Shown one piece after another: positions 1 to 7,938 of a stretch of 64,000 nucleotides of DNA (positions are counted from its first letter, which is position 1; every line of letters begins with the position of its first letter). This DNA is from JBKPFU01 sp046728975 (GTDB lineage Bacteria; Actinomycetota; Thermoleophilia; Gaiellales; Gaiellaceae). The notes under the pieces were generated by a model. It did not search any database. It worked only from the letters and a program-made list of their open reading frames with translations, and was not told where the DNA came from. Both the position numbers and the translations under genes were made by a program. The stretch spans positions 1-64,000 of the forward strand of contig JBKPFU010000073.1 in NCBI GenBank assembly GCA_046728975.1, read 5' to 3'.

Positions 1-1712
1 GCTGCGCAGACGCCTGCGGCCCGCGCGTCTGTCCAGACGCCGACGCCGTAAGCCGCGGAGGCCGCAGCGTAGACATAGTCGCCGACCCGCTCTTGGTAGA
101 TGTCGTGGCCCGGATAGGTGCCGCGGAGGTCGCCGTCCGGCCCGACGTAGAACGGCGACCAGCCGGACGGCACCCCGTTCGCGTCGATCGGAGCCTGCGT
201 GAACACACCGCGATATCGCCGTGCGCTTGCCATATCGCTCCCACGCCAGGGGTCGCGCGCCGCCTCGTAGACGACATACAGCTGGTCGCCCATCGGCGAA
301 ATCGCCGGCGCGACATACAGGGGTCTGTCGCCGGGGAGCTGGACGGGCGTGGGCGTGCTCCACGTCGCGCCGCCGTTTGTTGACCATGAAACGAGCGCCT
401 TCTCATTGTTGAGGCCGTCGCTCGCGTCCGCCCACGCATCGACGATTTCATCGGTTGCATTCACTCCTGTGGGCGCCCCGTTCGCGATGTCAACGCTAGG
501 CGACGCCGCGAGGTCAGTCCGCGCCCCGGCGAAGCCGTCCATGACGCACCGACCGTACACGGGATCGACGAAGAAGCAGGGATCGGTGATCCGCCGGACG
601 ACCTGCGCCTTCGTCCAGTGCTCGCCGCCGTCGACCGATTTGAACATCACGTGGAGTCCGTGCGTCGGCAGGCCGACGAACGCCGGGTTCTCGAACATCT
701 CGGCGAAGACGTAAACGGTGCCGCTGCTATCCGTCCGCACGGTGCAGCCGCTCAGCCCGAACAGGTTGGGACCGCGGCCCGGCGTCCCGGCCGGCGTCAG
801 TTGCTTGGTGCGCCACGTGTCTCCGCCATCGGGCGAGACCGCCACCTCGAGTGGCGCCGGGAAATTTGCGGGCCGATGCAGGCCAACACTCCGGAACTCG
901 ACCGAGCAGAGGTAGACGCGGCCGAAGAAGCGGCTCGAAGCGGCGTTGTCCGCCCAGATCTGCTCCTTATCCGCAAACGCCGTCTGGCCCGCGTGCGTCT
1001 CGACGAGTACCGGACGCCTCCAGCTGTTCTTGTCGAGGACGCTCGCCGGGGTCGGGTTGTCGAGCCGCGAGACGCCGATGCCCGTGAACCCGTGGAAGAC
1101 AGGGTTGGGAAAGATGAAGTCGCGCAGCAGGTCGAACGGCGTCACGAGGTTCGCGTAGTAAACGCGCGCGCCGTTGCTCCAGGAGAAGCGCCCGTCGACG
1201 AACCTCGGCCCGATCGCAACCGCTGGGTCGCCGAGCGAGACCAGCTGCGACTCGAAGTACCACGGCAGCGTGTGGATCGGCCCGACATGACCATCGCACT
1301 CGGTGGAGGGAGAACAGTCGGCCGCCGTCCAGCCGCCCGGATACTCGGGCTGGACCCAGGAGTTGCCGCGGTCAAACGAGAAGTAGACGCCCGAGATCCC
1401 GACTCCCTTGATGCGATCCCAGCAGGTGCCCTTCAGGATCGCGTCGTCCTGCGGGCAAGGCTGCTCATCGACCAGGTCGTTCGACCCCGCGACCAGCACG
1501 TTCGGGTTGTGCGCATCGATCGCGACCGACGGCTCGTTCTGGTGGTTCCGCGGCGTCTGGCCCGAGGGGCTCGCGACGCTGACTTCGGCATTGCCAGCCT
1601 CCGCGGAGCCCACACCGGCGAGCCCCGCAGCGATGAAAGTCGTTAAGACCAACCAACTCGCCAAGCGGGACGGCAGCCGGCTGTGCCGGCGAGGTACGGC
1701 TTTACAACTCAT
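1..1712 (-). CDS. Secreted sialidase/BNR-repeat-like protein, 3' end outside window
   Basis: The reading frame is open on the minus strand from the left edge to an ATG at 1712, preceded by a GGGAGGGGAG ribosome site. About 570 codons are visible and the C-terminus lies outside the window. The N-terminus has basic residues and then a hydrophobic stretch ending near VGSAEA, so it is probably exported. At least four Asp-box-like motifs (S-x-D/N-x-G-x-x-W) are readable: FSFDRGNSW, SPDGGDTW, SVDGGEHW and STNGGATW. Asp boxes mark beta-propeller blades of sialidases and related secreted glycan-binding or hydrolysing proteins. No catalytic Arg/Asp/Tyr set could be assigned, so hydrolase activity is not shown. 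It could equally be a non-enzymatic propeller. Confidence 0.75.
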   Translation of the reverse strand, partial: MSCKAVPRRHSRLPSRLASWLVLTTFIAAGLAGVGSAEAGNAEVSVASPSGQTPRNHQNEPSVAIDAHNPNVLVAGSNDLVDEQPCPQDDAILKGTCWDRIKGVGISGVYFSFDRGNSWVQPEYPGGWTAADCSPSTECDGHVGPIHTLPWYFESQLVSLGDPAVAIGPRFVDGRFSWSNGARVYYANLVTPFDLLRDFIFPNPVFHGFTGIGVSRLDNPTPASVLDKNSWRRPVLVETHAGQTAFADKEQIWADNAASSRFFGRVYLCSVEFRSVGLHRPANFPAPLEVAVSPDGGDTWRTKQLTPAGTPGRGPNLFGLSGCTVRTDSSGTVYVFAEMFENPAFVGLPTHGLHVMFKSVDGGEHWTKAQVVRRITDPCFFVDPVYGRCVMDGFAGARTDLAASPSVDIANGAPTGVNATDEIVDAWADASDGLNNEKALVSWSTNGGATWSTPTPVQLPGDRPLYVAPAISPMGDQLYVVYEAARDPWRGSDMASARRYRGVFTQAPIDANGVPSGWSPFYVGPDGDLRGTYPGHDIYQERVGDYVYAAASAAYGVGVWTDARAAGVCA

Positions 1713-1978
1713 CTCCCCTCCCTTCGATCGAAATCCGATGGACCCTCTGACAGAGCGCAGCCGAGGTGGCCCCGGGTGACGTCACTGAGTCGCAAGCCTC
1801 GTTGGCATCGAACCCAGCCGACTTCGATGACCGGTTCATGTGGACAAGCCTGATCACGGCTCGGTTTCGCCGATACTTTTGCCAGCACGCCCGAAAGCAG
1901 AAATGTCCGCATCTGTCCATGGAGGTAACGCCCTTCGAGCGGCGACTGCCGGCTGCGACGACACGTCCCAACGGACGT

Positions 1979-2329
1979 TTAGAAGCAGCCATCTGGATCG
2001 AGGACGAAGGCGGCGTAGTAGTAGCCGCCGTAGGGCCGCTCCCCGGGCGCACCGTTGTCACGTCCGCCTGCCGCGATCGCGGCAGCGTAGAAAGCGTCCA
2101 CCTCGGCAGGGCTCGAAGCGGTAAACGCGATGTGGCTGCCGGCGCGCGGTCGGTCGGCGCGATACGGCGCGAACGGCTCGTTCTCCTGGCCGCCGTCGCC
2201 GACGCCGAAGCCGAGCGTCGGCTCTTCGTCCCACACGGTCCGGTACCCGAACGCGGACAGCGCAGCCGAGTAGAACGCGCGGCTGACGTCGAGGTCGCTC
2301 ACGGGCAGCTTTACGTGGTCGATCGGCAC
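1979..2329 (-). CDS. VOC-family (glyoxalase/dioxygenase-like) protein, short C-terminus
   Basis: A 116-residue protein starting with GTG at 2329. The opening PIDHVKLPVSDLDVSRAFY is the usual first beta-strand and helix of vicinal-oxygen-chelate proteins, with the first metal-ligand His. The C-terminal half contains the FVLDPDG hairpin typical of the fold. Family members normally continue DPDGNN-x-E, where Glu is a metal ligand, but here the protein stops at DPDGCF. The missing Glu and final strand suggest recent truncation or a non-catalytic binding role. The substrate is unknown. The 266 bases between this gene and the sialidase-like gene show nothing recognisable. Confidence 0.75.
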   Translation of the reverse strand: MPIDHVKLPVSDLDVSRAFYSAALSAFGYRTVWDEEPTLGFGVGDGGQENEPFAPYRADRPRAGSHIAFTASSPAEVDAFYAAAIAAGGRDNGAPGERPYGGYYYAAFVLDPDGCF

Positions 2330-2408
2330 GGCGCGATCGTAGTTCGGAAGCGTGCGACTGACGGTCGCGAAGCTCTACAACCGCCTGGTGGGTTCGGTTT
2401 GCGCGCCG

Positions 2409-2891
2409 TTACGGCACGTAGAACGTGGCTATTGAGTGGTGCGCGTTGCAGTCGCTCCAGCAGCTGCCGATGTTCAGCTTCTCGACCGTGACGGCGGCGT
2501 GATCGGCCGGGCCGTAACCACCGCACCACCAGCGCGAGACGTTCAGCCTGTAGGTCGTGGCTGAGTAGTAATAGCGTCCGACGTCGGCGTCGTAGGCGAG
2601 CTGAACCGCTGCGTTGTAGAGATACGCCTTCCCGCCGCCCATTCCGTTCGGCCCGAGGTTGTAGATGTAGAAGTTGATGTGGTCGAGGAAGGCGCAATGC
2701 GTGTTCACGGTGCCGAAGTAGGCGGTGAACCGTAGATCGAACCCTGAGTGGCCGGTGAACGTCGTCTGCCGCACGGAGCTCGAAGTCCCGGGCTTCAGCG
2801 TTACCTTGTGCGGCCCGGCCGTATGTCCGCTCGACACGGCCGGCAGCGCGAGCGCGATTCCAGCAACGAGGACGATGGCGAACGTGCGCAT
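2409..2891 (-). CDS. Small secreted protein of unknown function
   Basis: A 160-residue protein with a clear signal peptide (MRTFAIVLVAGIALALPAVSSG, cleaved near SSG-HTA). The start ATG at 2891 is preceded by a near-perfect ribosome site, AAAGGAGG. The mature part is rich in Tyr, Trp and Gly and has at least four Cys (including WWCGGYG and GSCWSDCN), so disulphides outside the membrane are likely. The family is not recognised. It resembles small beta-rich secreted proteins, but no catalytic motif is visible. It stands alone between the VOC gene and the divergent Rid-like gene. Confidence 0.7.
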   Translation of the reverse strand: MRTFAIVLVAGIALALPAVSSGHTAGPHKVTLKPGTSSSVRQTTFTGHSGFDLRFTAYFGTVNTHCAFLDHINFYIYNLGPNGMGGGKAYLYNAAVQLAYDADVGRYYYSATTYRLNVSRWWCGGYGPADHAAVTVEKLNIGSCWSDCNAHHSIATFYVP

Positions 2892-2992
2892 GGTGGTCCT
2901 CCTTTCGAGAGCGACCGAGCATCTCGCTCTGCGCGACCGAATTCAAGAGCCGGCGGTAACGCTCGAGCACACGGCGCGACTACGATCCCGCC

Positions 2993-3385
2993 GTGGAGCG
3001 GCGTTCGATCAATCCCTGGAGCTGGCAGGAGCAGTTCGGGTTCGAGCAAGGCGTCGAGACCTCGGGTGCCGAGCGAATCCTTTGGTGCGCCGGCCAGACC
3101 GCCATCGACGCCGACGGCAACGTCGTCTCGGGTGACATGAGCGCGCAGGTCGTTCAGACGCTCGACAACCTCGAGGCCGTGCTGACCGAGGCGGCCATGA
3201 CGCTCGCGAACGTCGTTCGCGTCACCTGGTACGTGACCTCGATCGAAGAGTTTCGAGCCAGCGCGCCGGTGCGTGCAGAACGCCTGCGGGCTGCGGGCTG
3301 GAGCGCCGCGAGCACGCTCGTTCAGGTCGCCGGGCTCGCCTTCCCCGAGCTCAAGGTCGAGATCACCGCGACCGCGGTCGCCTAG
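2993..3385 (+). CDS. RidA/YjgF/YER057c-UK114 superfamily protein lacking the deaminase arginine
   Basis: A 130-residue protein starting with GTG at 2993 and of the usual Rid length. The chorismate-mutase-like fold is supported by FGFEQGVETSGAERILWCAGQ near the N-terminus, DNLEAVLTEAAMTLANVVRVTWYV in the middle and PELKVEITATAVA at the end. In RidA proper an Arg shortly before the last strand binds the imine substrate carboxylate. Here the corresponding stretch reads SAASTLVQVAGL, with no Arg. The enamine/imine deaminase reaction is therefore unlikely, and a Rid-subfamily binding or other hydrolytic role is more probable. It is transcribed divergently from the small secreted protein. Confidence 0.8.
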   Translation: MERRSINPWSWQEQFGFEQGVETSGAERILWCAGQTAIDADGNVVSGDMSAQVVQTLDNLEAVLTEAAMTLANVVRVTWYVTSIEEFRASAPVRAERLRAAGWSAASTLVQVAGLAFPELKVEITATAVA

Positions 3386-3387
3386 TC

Positions 3388-4179
3388 CTACGGGTTGAAG
3401 TGGCGGCCGGCGTTCCAGCTCGTAGGGTCGAAGCCGAACGTCTCCGTCAGGCTCTTCCGCGACTCGGCGACGGCGGCGGCGCGGCGCTCGCTGTACATCC
3501 AGACCGTCTCGCGGGCGCCGCCGGCGATCCGCTGGATCTCGAGCCCCGCCGGGGCGTGGCCCTCGACGAACTCGAACGCAAAGTCAGCGGCTTCGAGGAA
3601 GTTGGCGCCCTCGTAAAGTGGCGCGCCAGCTTGGTAACGCGGCTCGAACGTGGCCGCGCAGACCTGGGTAGACGGCGTGTCCAGAGGCAGTCGGCATGAC
3701 CGTCGTCTGAAATGCATCGCCAAACCCGTCCCCGTCGGTGATGTCGACGCCGTGCTGCTCGGCGAGCGCGGCCGCGAGCGCAGGTCCTGAGAGGTAGTCG
3801 TTCTCGACGAGGATCTCGCCCAGCCGACGCCCGCCCTGCCGCTGCTCGGCCAGGGCGCGCTCGAGCTCGGCCTCGGTCGCGTAACCGCCGTCGACGAGCA
3901 CATTCCCCAGCGGACGCCAGCCGCGTAGCGCGTTGTGTCGGCCGATGGCGTCTCCGATACCGGATCCTCATCGGTCGGCCGCAGCTCGACGCCGTGCTGC
4001 TTGGCGAGCGCGCGTGCCAGCACGAACCCGGTCACGTAGCTCCAGTCGACGAGGATCTCGCCGAGGAGGCGGCCGCTCTTCCGTTGCTCAACGAGCGCCA
4101 GCTCGAGCTGGTCGGCGTCAGCAGGCCGTCGTCGACGAGAAACGCCGAGGTGGCGCCACGGGAAATCTGCGTAGCCCAT
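3388..4179 (-). pseudogene. Frameshifted tandem MshEN-domain protein (type II secretion ATPase N-terminal-like)
   Basis: Homology-like segments lie in two or three frames. After an ATG at 4179 (MGYADFPWRHLG) the expected continuation FLVDDGLLT is one frame off around 4120-4150. The first frame then resumes with DQLELALVEQRKSGRLLGEI and ends its MshEN repeat with LAKQHGVEL. The second repeat (GWRPLGNVLVDGGYATEAEL, RRLGEILVENDYLSG, LAEQHGVDI) is only readable in another frame, about 3750-3930. The tail EPRYQAGAPLYEGANFLEAA through TFGFDPTSW returns to the first frame. At least four indels are needed. MshEN domains occur at the start of GspE/PilB ATPases and in stand-alone c-di-GMP-binding proteins. 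This is either a decayed copy or a patch of sequence errors; flanking genes are intact. Confidence 0.7.
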
Positions 4180-4584
4180 GCGCTTCAGGGTGGAGCTATG
4201 GGGCGGCGACGCGCTCGACGCTTGACTGCGCGGTGAAGGGAAGCGGGAGCCGGTCGAGGCCTCCGTGCTGCGGTCGCTCGAGCGCGAGTCGACGATCTCG
4301 TAGTGCGCGACCGTCAGCTCGCGATCGACGAGGTAACGCCCGTCCTCCGGGTAGAAGACCGCGCGCTCGGGGTCGTCGCCGGCAAACCGGCCAACCGCCT
4401 CGAGTGACTCCCAGAGCGTGATCGTGACGAACTCGATGCGCTCGCCGTCGGGACGCCGGAGAAGCTGCACGCCTCGATTGCCGTCGGTGGCGAGCGAGGC
4501 GTTCATGCCTGTCTCGACGACGTAGCGCGAATAGGCGTCCGCGTCTTCCGGCCTCGCCCAGCCTCTCCAAACCCGTGCGATCAC
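4180..4584 (-). CDS. Antibiotic-biosynthesis-monooxygenase (ABM)-like small protein without its own stop
   Basis: Starting with GTG at 4584, about 105 residues read as an ABM-type ferredoxin-like domain (MIARVWRGWARPEDADAYSR, FVTITLWESLEAVGRFAGDD, GRYLVDRELTVAHYEIV). Such proteins are dimeric cofactor-free monooxygenases or stress-related small proteins. After the domain the frame does not stop. It runs through about 30 Ser/Pro/Arg-rich residues that look non-coding and directly into the ATG of the MshEN pseudogene, so the two would be fused. A stop lost by mutation or indel is the simplest explanation and fits the decay next door. The function is assigned at fold level only. Confidence 0.65.
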
Positions 4585-4624
4585 GATCCGTAACCTATCA
4601 ACTCGCTTCAGCGGTTACGAGCGG

Positions 4625-5860
4625 CTAGACGACGCCGCGCTGATCGCTCGCCCACGCACGCGTGTTCGCTCGGGACCGCTCGATCAACTGCTCGTGCTTC
4701 TCGGGCTCCAGCACGTCGCTCGTGATCGTGCTAACGATCAACTCGTCGAACTCCGGGCTCTCGACGTACTCCACCACCAGCTCGTGGAGCCGAGGCAAGG
4801 CGTCTGCCCGGAACGTCTCGAACTCGTCACGCTGGAAGTACTGATCGACGAGCTGGTCGTAGCGCGCCAGTTTCTCCTCGTACGGCAGGTCGCTATCCCC
4901 GATCTCGAAGTAGTCGCGCGTGTTCTGGTTGATCCGCATGACGCGCCCGCTCACGCAGCAGAAGACGCACCACGCCACCAGGGCTTCGATCGCCCACGGA
5001 AAGTAGTAGTGCAGGCTGACGAGCGAGATGTCCGGCGAGGCGTTGGCGTAGTCGATCGGATGCGCCTCGCCGTCCTTCACGATCGTCTCGCAGGAGTTGA
5101 ACTCCCAGCGGAAGAAGGCGTTCACGAGCCGGCTGATCAGCGCCACCTCTCGTTCGAGCTCCGGCGGCAGGAAGTCGCGATCGAGGATGTAGCGGTAGTG
5201 GCCGTCCGCGGCCGGATCGAAGTGCATGACCATCGTCTGCGGGCCGATCGAGAGCGAGCGCGTGAAGACGTCGAACTTCTCGACCGCCCCCTGCACGTGC
5301 ATCATCCGCTCGCCTGAGTGCTCGTAGGCGTGGCGGAGCTCCGCCGCGTTCGAGATCCTGCTGACGCCGACCCACATGCCCCCGTCGAAGGGCTTCATGT
5401 ACAGCGGATAGCCCACCCGCTCGCCGATCTCCTCGAGATCGAACGGCGGGTTGTAACGCTCCGCCATCGGCACGTATCGCGGGTTGTCGGGCGGGAGCCG
5501 GTGCGGAACCAACCAGGTGTCGGGGACCTTGATCCCGAGGCGGATCATCGCGCAGTACGCAGCGTGCTTCTCCATCGCCTGGAACGTGAACGGGTTGTTG
5601 AGCAGGTAGACGTTGTCCATCAGGGCGATCTTCTTCAGCCACTCGCGCGGAAGGTCGTACCACCAGGCCAGGCGGTCGATGACGAGCCCGTAGCGCGGCG
5701 TGTAGCGCAGGTCGAAAGGCTCGTTGAGGATGCGCTCGGCCGGAAACTCGTGCGTCTCGCCGCGGTAGCGGACCGGTCCCAAGCGCTCGAGCACCGTTTC
5801 GAACGTAGCCGGCCAGTCCTCCTCGGTTGCCAGCAACAGGCCGATCAGGTGCCGCGCCAC
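4625..5860 (-). CDS. ATP-grasp superfamily protein
   Basis: A 411-residue soluble protein starting with GTG at 5860. The central part has ATP-grasp hallmarks: VGYPLYMKPFDGGMWVGVSR supplies the conserved Lys and Gly-rich loop, followed by an MMHVQGAVEKFDVFTR strand. The late FNSCETIVKDGEAHPIDYAN resembles the metal-binding Glu/Asn segment (E near 270-280, IDYANASPD). ATP-grasp enzymes ligate a carboxylate to an amine or thiol through an acyl-phosphate. The partner substrates here are unknown. The protein resembles uncharacterised RimK/D-Ala-D-Ala-ligase-fold enzymes. It is a single-gene unit with 40 bp to the ABM gene downstream and nearly 390 bp of non-coding DNA upstream. Confidence 0.7.
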   Translation of the reverse strand: MARHLIGLLLATEEDWPATFETVLERLGPVRYRGETHEFPAERILNEPFDLRYTPRYGLVIDRLAWWYDLPREWLKKIALMDNVYLLNNPFTFQAMEKHAAYCAMIRLGIKVPDTWLVPHRLPPDNPRYVPMAERYNPPFDLEEIGERVGYPLYMKPFDGGMWVGVSRISNAAELRHAYEHSGERMMHVQGAVEKFDVFTRSLSIGPQTMVMHFDPAADGHYRYILDRDFLPPELEREVALISRLVNAFFRWEFNSCETIVKDGEAHPIDYANASPDISLVSLHYYFPWAIEALVAWCVFCCVSGRVMRINQNTRDYFEIGDSDLPYEEKLARYDQLVDQYFQRDEFETFRADALPRLHELVVEYVESPEFDELIVSTITSDVLEPEKHEQLIERSRANTRAWASDQRGVV

Positions 5861-6248
5861 GGCTAATCGAGTCTATGCCGCGTAACGCCAGAACGTGGAA
5901 AACACGACGTTCTTCACCGTTTCGACGCGGCTTTTTCGTCGGAACGCTGGCGCTCTTGAACTCGCTGCGCCCCAGGGCAACCGCGGCGAGCTGGTCGTCG
6001 TCGACCGTGGATTGACCGAAGAAAAGCGGTCACGGGTTGAAGCTGGCGGCCGCAGTGGTTCCCCTGGCAACGCGGTTGCGGGCCAACACCCGCTTGTGTT
6101 CTTCCCCCTCAGAAGATGGAAAGCGACTGATCGGCCACAACCGACCTTCTTTTCCGGCCCCTAGACTCACGCGGCACAATCGCTTAGGGTGGCTGAGGAC
6201 TCGCGGCAGCCTAGCTGCCGTCTCTGCGGAAGAGGAGGGTCGAGGAAC
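5861..6248. other. Non-coding gap between divergent genes
   Basis: This 388-base gap separates the ATP-grasp gene (minus) from the secreted repeat protein (plus) and should hold both promoters. I see a short hairpin GCGGG-N6-CCCGC near 6076-6091 and the ribosome site GAGGAGGG at 6232-6239 serving the TTG at 6249. No riboswitch core motif or tRNA was recognised. Confidence 0.5.
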
Positions 6249-7883
6249 TTGAAACAACTTTTGAAGACCATTGCACTGACGACCGGTGTCGCCGTGCTTG
6301 TGGCGTCGGCCGGGGCGGGCGCGATGCAAGCCCGAGCTCCGGTGAAACGCGGAATCGATCTTTCGACGTCGGCGGCGATCAAGCGGTACCTCCGCTCGAT
6401 CGGCGTCACGCCGCGCGGCGTCGTGATTCAGCGAGGACCGAGGAACTACGCCGGGCCACGGTGCCCGGGGAAGGGCTGGAACTGTACTCGCTCGTCGCGG
6501 GTCGTCCAGATCGCGACCCCGGCACCCGTACGCGGGAGCGCCAGGGCGGTGAGCTTCTCCGCGGCGAAGCCGCCGCCCGGAAACGTGGCGAAGTGCAGCG
6601 TGACGAACTTGACGAAGAGCTGTACCGGCAATGTCGCAAGCTGCACCGCGACCGGGGGAAGCTCGATTGACCAGTCTTGCACCGTGGTCCAGACCGCGAC
6701 TGGAAGCATCTCGAACAGTGCGCAGGTCTCGGAGCGGATCACTCAGTCGGGCCAGCAGGCGCTCCAAGGCAGTCAGTATGCGCAGATCACACAGACGAGC
6801 GATACCGGCTCGAACAGCGTTCAGCTGGATCTCATTGTCACGCAGTCGGCGACGACGGATGCGGGGAGCGTGTCGCAGAGTCTGAAGAGCTCGCAGGACT
6901 TCGACATCTCGCAGACGTCCAACAGCGGCGCGCAGTCGATCAGGGTCGATCAGTACTCCACGCAGACGGAGACGGCGAACTCGGCGACGACCGGGACGCA
7001 GTTTGCTAGCGGCGACCTGTTCGGCGACATCACACAAACGAGCAGCGGCGTCTCGACCGCGAGGATCAAGCAGGTCCACAGCATCACGCAGAACGCGCTG
7101 GGCCCGAATGTCGAGCAGACCGCTGTCGACCCCTTCAAGTGCTGCGCGGACCAGAGCGGAAACGCCCGCGACACGCTCGATCTGGTGCAGAACGGCTCCG
7201 TGCAGACGACCGGCGATCCGACCCCGAACATCAGCGCCATCTACGAAGCCGATTGCCAGAGCTCCGGCAACTGCACGGTCACCGAGACGCAAAACACGAA
7301 CGGCACCATCTCGACGAACACGAGCTCCGGCAGCACCGTCAACACGGGCTTCAACTGCACGGGCACCACCTGCACCGAGAGCTCGATTGCGTTCGATGGC
7401 TCGCCGGGAACCGCGGCGCCGCCCGCGACGCTCGGGCCGTACACGATGACCGCTTTCGGTCCCGACGGTCGACCTCTCGGCGAGACGGTCTCGAACGTCA
7501 CCGGTCCCGGGGGCACCGTCGGCTTCTCGCCGTCGCTGACACACGTGCGGGTGGGGCAGGGCTGGGCGACCTGGAGCCACGGTTACACGGGCGACGTCTA
7601 CTACACGGTAGGCACGCAGATCACGCTCACCTTGCCAGCCGGGACGAAGGCGTTCTATTTCTACGCCGAACCGAACACCTTCGACGTCTTCTCGGTGGAG
7701 GCGACGGCGCAGGATGGCACGACCTCAGGGCCGATCCCCGTGCAGGGTGACTCGGGCGCGCAGTACTTCGGCTTCTACGGAACCGGCGATGCGGCGCTCT
7801 CGTCAATCACTGTCACGACCACGGACACGAGCGGGTTCGCAGTCGGCGAGTTCGGGATCAATCCCGCCGCCGTGATCGGCTGA
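6249..7883 (+). CDS. Secreted Gln/Ser/Thr-rich repeat protein with C-terminal beta-sandwich domain
   Basis: The chosen start is TTG at 6249, because GAGGAGGG lies 9 bases upstream and the next residues (KQLLKTIALTTGVAVLVASA) form a signal peptide. This gives 544 residues. Residues about 140-300 contain repeats around I-T/S-Q-T-S: ERITQSGQQ, AQITQTSDTGSNSVQ, DISQTSNSGAQSIR and DITQTSSGVSTARIKQ. The regular Gln/Asn/Ser pattern recalls curlin-type amyloid repeats but is longer and not a clean match. A Cys-rich stretch follows (KCCADQ, DCQSSGNC, FNCTGTTC). The last about 150 residues (VGQGWATWSHGYTGDVYY, GTKAFYFYAEPN, FGFYGTGDAALSSI) resemble the beta-sandwich found in many PEP-CTERM-type secreted proteins, without a sorting tail. 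The function is unknown; surface fibre or matrix is a guess. Confidence 0.7.
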   Translation: MKQLLKTIALTTGVAVLVASAGAGAMQARAPVKRGIDLSTSAAIKRYLRSIGVTPRGVVIQRGPRNYAGPRCPGKGWNCTRSSRVVQIATPAPVRGSARAVSFSAAKPPPGNVAKCSVTNLTKSCTGNVASCTATGGSSIDQSCTVVQTATGSISNSAQVSERITQSGQQALQGSQYAQITQTSDTGSNSVQLDLIVTQSATTDAGSVSQSLKSSQDFDISQTSNSGAQSIRVDQYSTQTETANSATTGTQFASGDLFGDITQTSSGVSTARIKQVHSITQNALGPNVEQTAVDPFKCCADQSGNARDTLDLVQNGSVQTTGDPTPNISAIYEADCQSSGNCTVTETQNTNGTISTNTSSGSTVNTGFNCTGTTCTESSIAFDGSPGTAAPPATLGPYTMTAFGPDGRPLGETVSNVTGPGGTVGFSPSLTHVRVGQGWATWSHGYTGDVYYTVGTQITLTLPAGTKAFYFYAEPNTFDVFSVEATAQDGTTSGPIPVQGDSGAQYFGFYGTGDAALSSITVTTTDTSGFAVGEFGINPAAVIG

Positions 7884-7890
7884 ATCAAGC

Positions 7891-7938
7891 GTAGGCGCTT
7901 CCGCGGTGGGTTGCTCGCTTGCCGCGGAAGTGCCCTAC
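7891..7938. terminator. Bidirectional hairpin between convergent genes
   Basis: GTAGGCGCTTCCGCGG at 7891-7906 pairs with CCGCGGAAGTGCCCTAC at 7922-7938 with a 15-base loop and one or two mismatches. It sits between the stop of the secreted repeat protein and the stop of the minus-strand cyclase gene, whose stop codon lies inside the right arm. There is no long T tract. Confidence 0.6.

Noticed and set aside
618..1646. 342-codon open frame on the plus strand
   Set aside because: It is the complement of the sialidase-like gene, which has Asp boxes, a signal peptide and a ribosome site; the plus-strand translation is Arg/Ala/Asp-rich without any family features.
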